Positions 63,426 through 64,000 of a stretch of DNA of 64,000 bases are shown one piece after another. The position numbers and the translations under genes were made by a program. The notes under the pieces were generated by a model that saw only the letters and a program-made list of their open reading frames with translations, made no database searches and was not told the origin of the DNA. Each line of letters begins with the position of its first letter. Within the stretch, counting starts at the first letter, position 1. Source of the stretch: Burhinus oedicnemus (lineage: Eukaryota; Chordata; Aves; Charadriiformes; Burhinidae); assembly GCA_008921705.1 (NCBI GenBank), contig VFFE01008529.1, forward strand, positions 660,866-724,865, in the 5' to 3' direction.

Positions 63426-64000
63426 TGTTATGGTTTGAAGAACCCACAACGATTTATTGTCATTTAGACAATTAGTCTATCACCCGATGACCCCTCCCCA
63501 CCCAGGAAGGGGAATCAGAAAAAACAAGGAAACCCAAGGGTTGAAGTAGAAACAGATTTAATAGAATAACACTAAATAATTAACATTGATAACACTAAAG
63601 AACCAATATTGATCCCAATACCAATATAAAATACACAGGGATTACACTCAGCCCATTCTATCCGTAGGAAGCTGTGCTCTCCCAGCAGTGGACAGCAAAT
63701 GTCAGACACTGTGAGCGCTACGGCTTCGGGAGGAAGGGAAGGGCTCAGGGGTCTGGTACCGGGGCAAGAAGTTCTCTGGATCGCAGCCATCAAGGGAGAC
63801 AGAATTTCTCTGCAAACTTTCTAATTTATATTGAATGTGACGTTCATGGTATGAAATGATCCTGTTGGCCAGCTTGGGTCAAGTGCCTGGGACTCGCTCC
63901 TCCTCATCCCTGCACCTGGCGAGCTCAAACACTGAGACCTTGACACCCACACACCATAGCTGGCTATAAAGTAAATATTTTCACAAATTCAGACACTAGA
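63426..64000 (-). mobile_element. Part of an avian endogenous retrovirus LTR, cut by the right edge
   Basis: The plus strand starts with TGTTATGGTTTGAAG, so on the minus strand the element ends in ...CATAACA, a typical LTR terminus. Read on the minus strand it carries ATTAAATCTGTTTCTACTTC, a stretch I associate with avian ERVL-type LTRs, and an AATAAA (63458-63453) about 30 nt from the end. No gag, pol or env frame is present in the visible part. The other LTR end lies beyond base 64000, so a solo LTR cannot be told from the 3' LTR of a longer element whose body lies to the right. The family assignment is from memory of the motif. Confidence 0.65.

Overview
The window is vertebrate nuclear DNA, and it reads as bird. 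It carries several CR1 retrotransposon 3' ends with the avian ATTCTATG-type tail, one piece of an avian-type LTR at the right edge, genes with spliced exons, and large AT-rich intergenic stretches broken by short GC-rich islands. I cannot name the species.

Two conserved genes anchor the region. At the left edge, on the minus strand, are the first two coding exons of CHRNA9 (nicotinic acetylcholine receptor alpha-9); the rest lies beyond base 1. At 40973-41548, also minus, is the intact single-exon reading frame of RHOH, an atypical, haematopoietic Rho GTPase. A candidate 5' exon with a TATA box lies about 1.3 kb upstream of it. CHRNA9 and RHOH are neighbours in the human genome (4p14), so this is a conserved synteny block. 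N4BP2, expected on the far side of RHOH, is not seen up to the right edge.

The most interesting content lies between them, at about 13.5-18.2 kb. Two intact two-exon genes stand head to head around one CpG island of about 1.5 kb. Both encode proteins (379 and 353 aa) with the fold signature of DIRS/Crypton-type tyrosine recombinases. The two are about 60% identical by eye and share a related exon 1, an identical splice-donor context, phase-1 introns and similar TATA boxes. Both lack the same catalytic residues: the box II HxxR arginine is tryptophan, the beta-hairpin lysine is absent, and the protein stops just after the ARW motif, before the nucleophilic tyrosine. This looks like an old transposon-derived gene that lost catalysis, was exapted, and then duplicated as an inverted pair with its promoter. 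No reverse transcriptase, RNase H or terminal repeats are seen around it.

The rest is intergenic. At 2-13.5 kb there are CR1 fragments and one perfect hairpin. At 18.2-40.9 kb there is a possible orphan exon, a polypyrimidine hexamer repeat, GC-rich islands near 23 and 35 kb, and a CR1 tail. At 43.4-63.4 kb there are microsatellites and no recognisable gene. From 63426 to the right edge lies part of a minus-strand LTR. Most of the many short open frames look like chance frames.
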